From Cyclobacterium jeungdonense (GTDB lineage: Bacteria > Bacteroidota > Bacteroidia > Cytophagales > Cyclobacteriaceae): a DNA stretch of 64,000 bases. The notes beneath the pieces are model-generated. The model did no database searches, was not told where the DNA came from, and saw only the letters and a list, made by a program, of their open reading frames with translations. The position numbers and the translations under genes were made by a program. The first letter of the stretch is position 1. Every line of letters begins with the position of its first letter. The DNA lies in NCBI RefSeq assembly GCF_010994275.1, contig NZ_WMCD01000005.1, forward strand, positions 186,001 to 250,000, in the 5' to 3' direction. Positions 63,816 through 64,000 of this stretch are shown piece by piece.

Positions 63816-64000
63816 GGTGGAACAGGATTTCGTTTTTTGTTGGGAGTAAAGCGGCTTGCACCGGCCTTCAAACTATTCTAAGAAATATTTAAATTTAAGC
63901 CAATTTAATGTAAATTTATCACTTCAGAAAGTAGGGAAGCCACCTCTCAGCTGGTAAAATAGTCCCTGAGAGGCGGTGAGATTTCTCCTATCTTCTTAGA
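63816..64000. other. Upstream region of the MFS gene
   Basis: 185 bases with no ORF. An inverted repeat CCTCTCAG / CTGAGAGG (around 63943-63973) is present but is not followed by a T run on either strand. Confidence 0.4.

Noticed and set aside
1..64000. CRISPR arrays, insertion sequences, rRNA operon, integron or toxin-antitoxin pair
   Set aside because: No regularly spaced repeats, transposase, rRNA-like stretches or paired toxin genes were seen on either strand.

Overview
The window looks like a chromosomal segment of a Bacteroidota bacterium, probably in Cytophagales (Cyclobacteriaceae-like; this rank is an inference). The evidence is a SusC/SusD pair, OMP_b-brl-type receptors, an MFS protein resembling DUF5690, DUF1553/DUF1501 and GMC/gluconate-dehydrogenase-subunit-3 gene sets, and several TTTG...TAnnTTTG promoters with few clear Shine-Dalgarno sites. 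No phage, transposase or CRISPR array was seen. Most genes are ordinary chromosomal genes, with several decayed gene remnants in the intergenic regions.

Layout. 1-8.0 kb is a glycan-uptake locus: 3' end of susC, susD, a secreted lyase-like protein, an alkaline-phosphatase-superfamily protein and a metallophosphatase. 8.2-9.5 kb has a small secreted protein and a decayed lipoprotein gene. 9.5-18 kb has hemH, a compact phosphonate locus (PhnZ-like oxygenase, PhnX-like hydrolase, DUF5690-type transporter), deoC, two phosphate-transporter-type genes (Na/Pi and PiT-like), a TadA-like deaminase and SOD. 18.8-25.7 kb carries a TonB-type receptor, MaoC, xerD, aroQ, a class V aminotransferase and marC. 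A tRNA-Pro gene and a decayed second copy follow at 25.8-26.0 kb.

The most notable system is at 26.2-36.6 kb on the minus strand. A tight five-gene operon encodes DabA and DabB (an energy-coupled inorganic carbon pump), a SulP-type anion transporter, a divergent beta-carbonic-anhydrase-like protein lacking the usual arginine, and a porin-like protein. It ends at a strong GC-rich terminator. Directly upstream lie two tandem genes for small, membrane-anchored, mutually paralogous proteins that I do not recognise, and then an FNT-family channel. I infer a dissolved-inorganic-carbon supply module for carboxylation in a heterotroph, with outer membrane, inner membrane and cytoplasmic parts and a candidate new accessory family.

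37-64 kb holds an M48-like peptidase, a LON-domain protein, a TPR/SH3 protein, tRNA-Lys, a flavin-type split-barrel protein with a decayed duplicate, a multi-EF-hand protein, a DUF1549/DUF1553 cytochrome-type gene with its DUF1501 partner, a truncated Dps remnant, a BlaI/M56 pair whose peptidase carries a lipocalin-like tail, a run of membrane and regulatory genes (DUF2254, DUF4199, VOC, Crp/Fnr, CNNM), a quinone oxidoreductase, a secreted D-threonine-aldolase-like enzyme, a cation/proton antiporter, a large TIM-barrel glycosidase-like protein, and a GMC oxidoreductase / gluconate-dehydrogenase-subunit-3 / MFS sugar-or-nucleoside set.

All identifications come from reading motifs; no database search was run.
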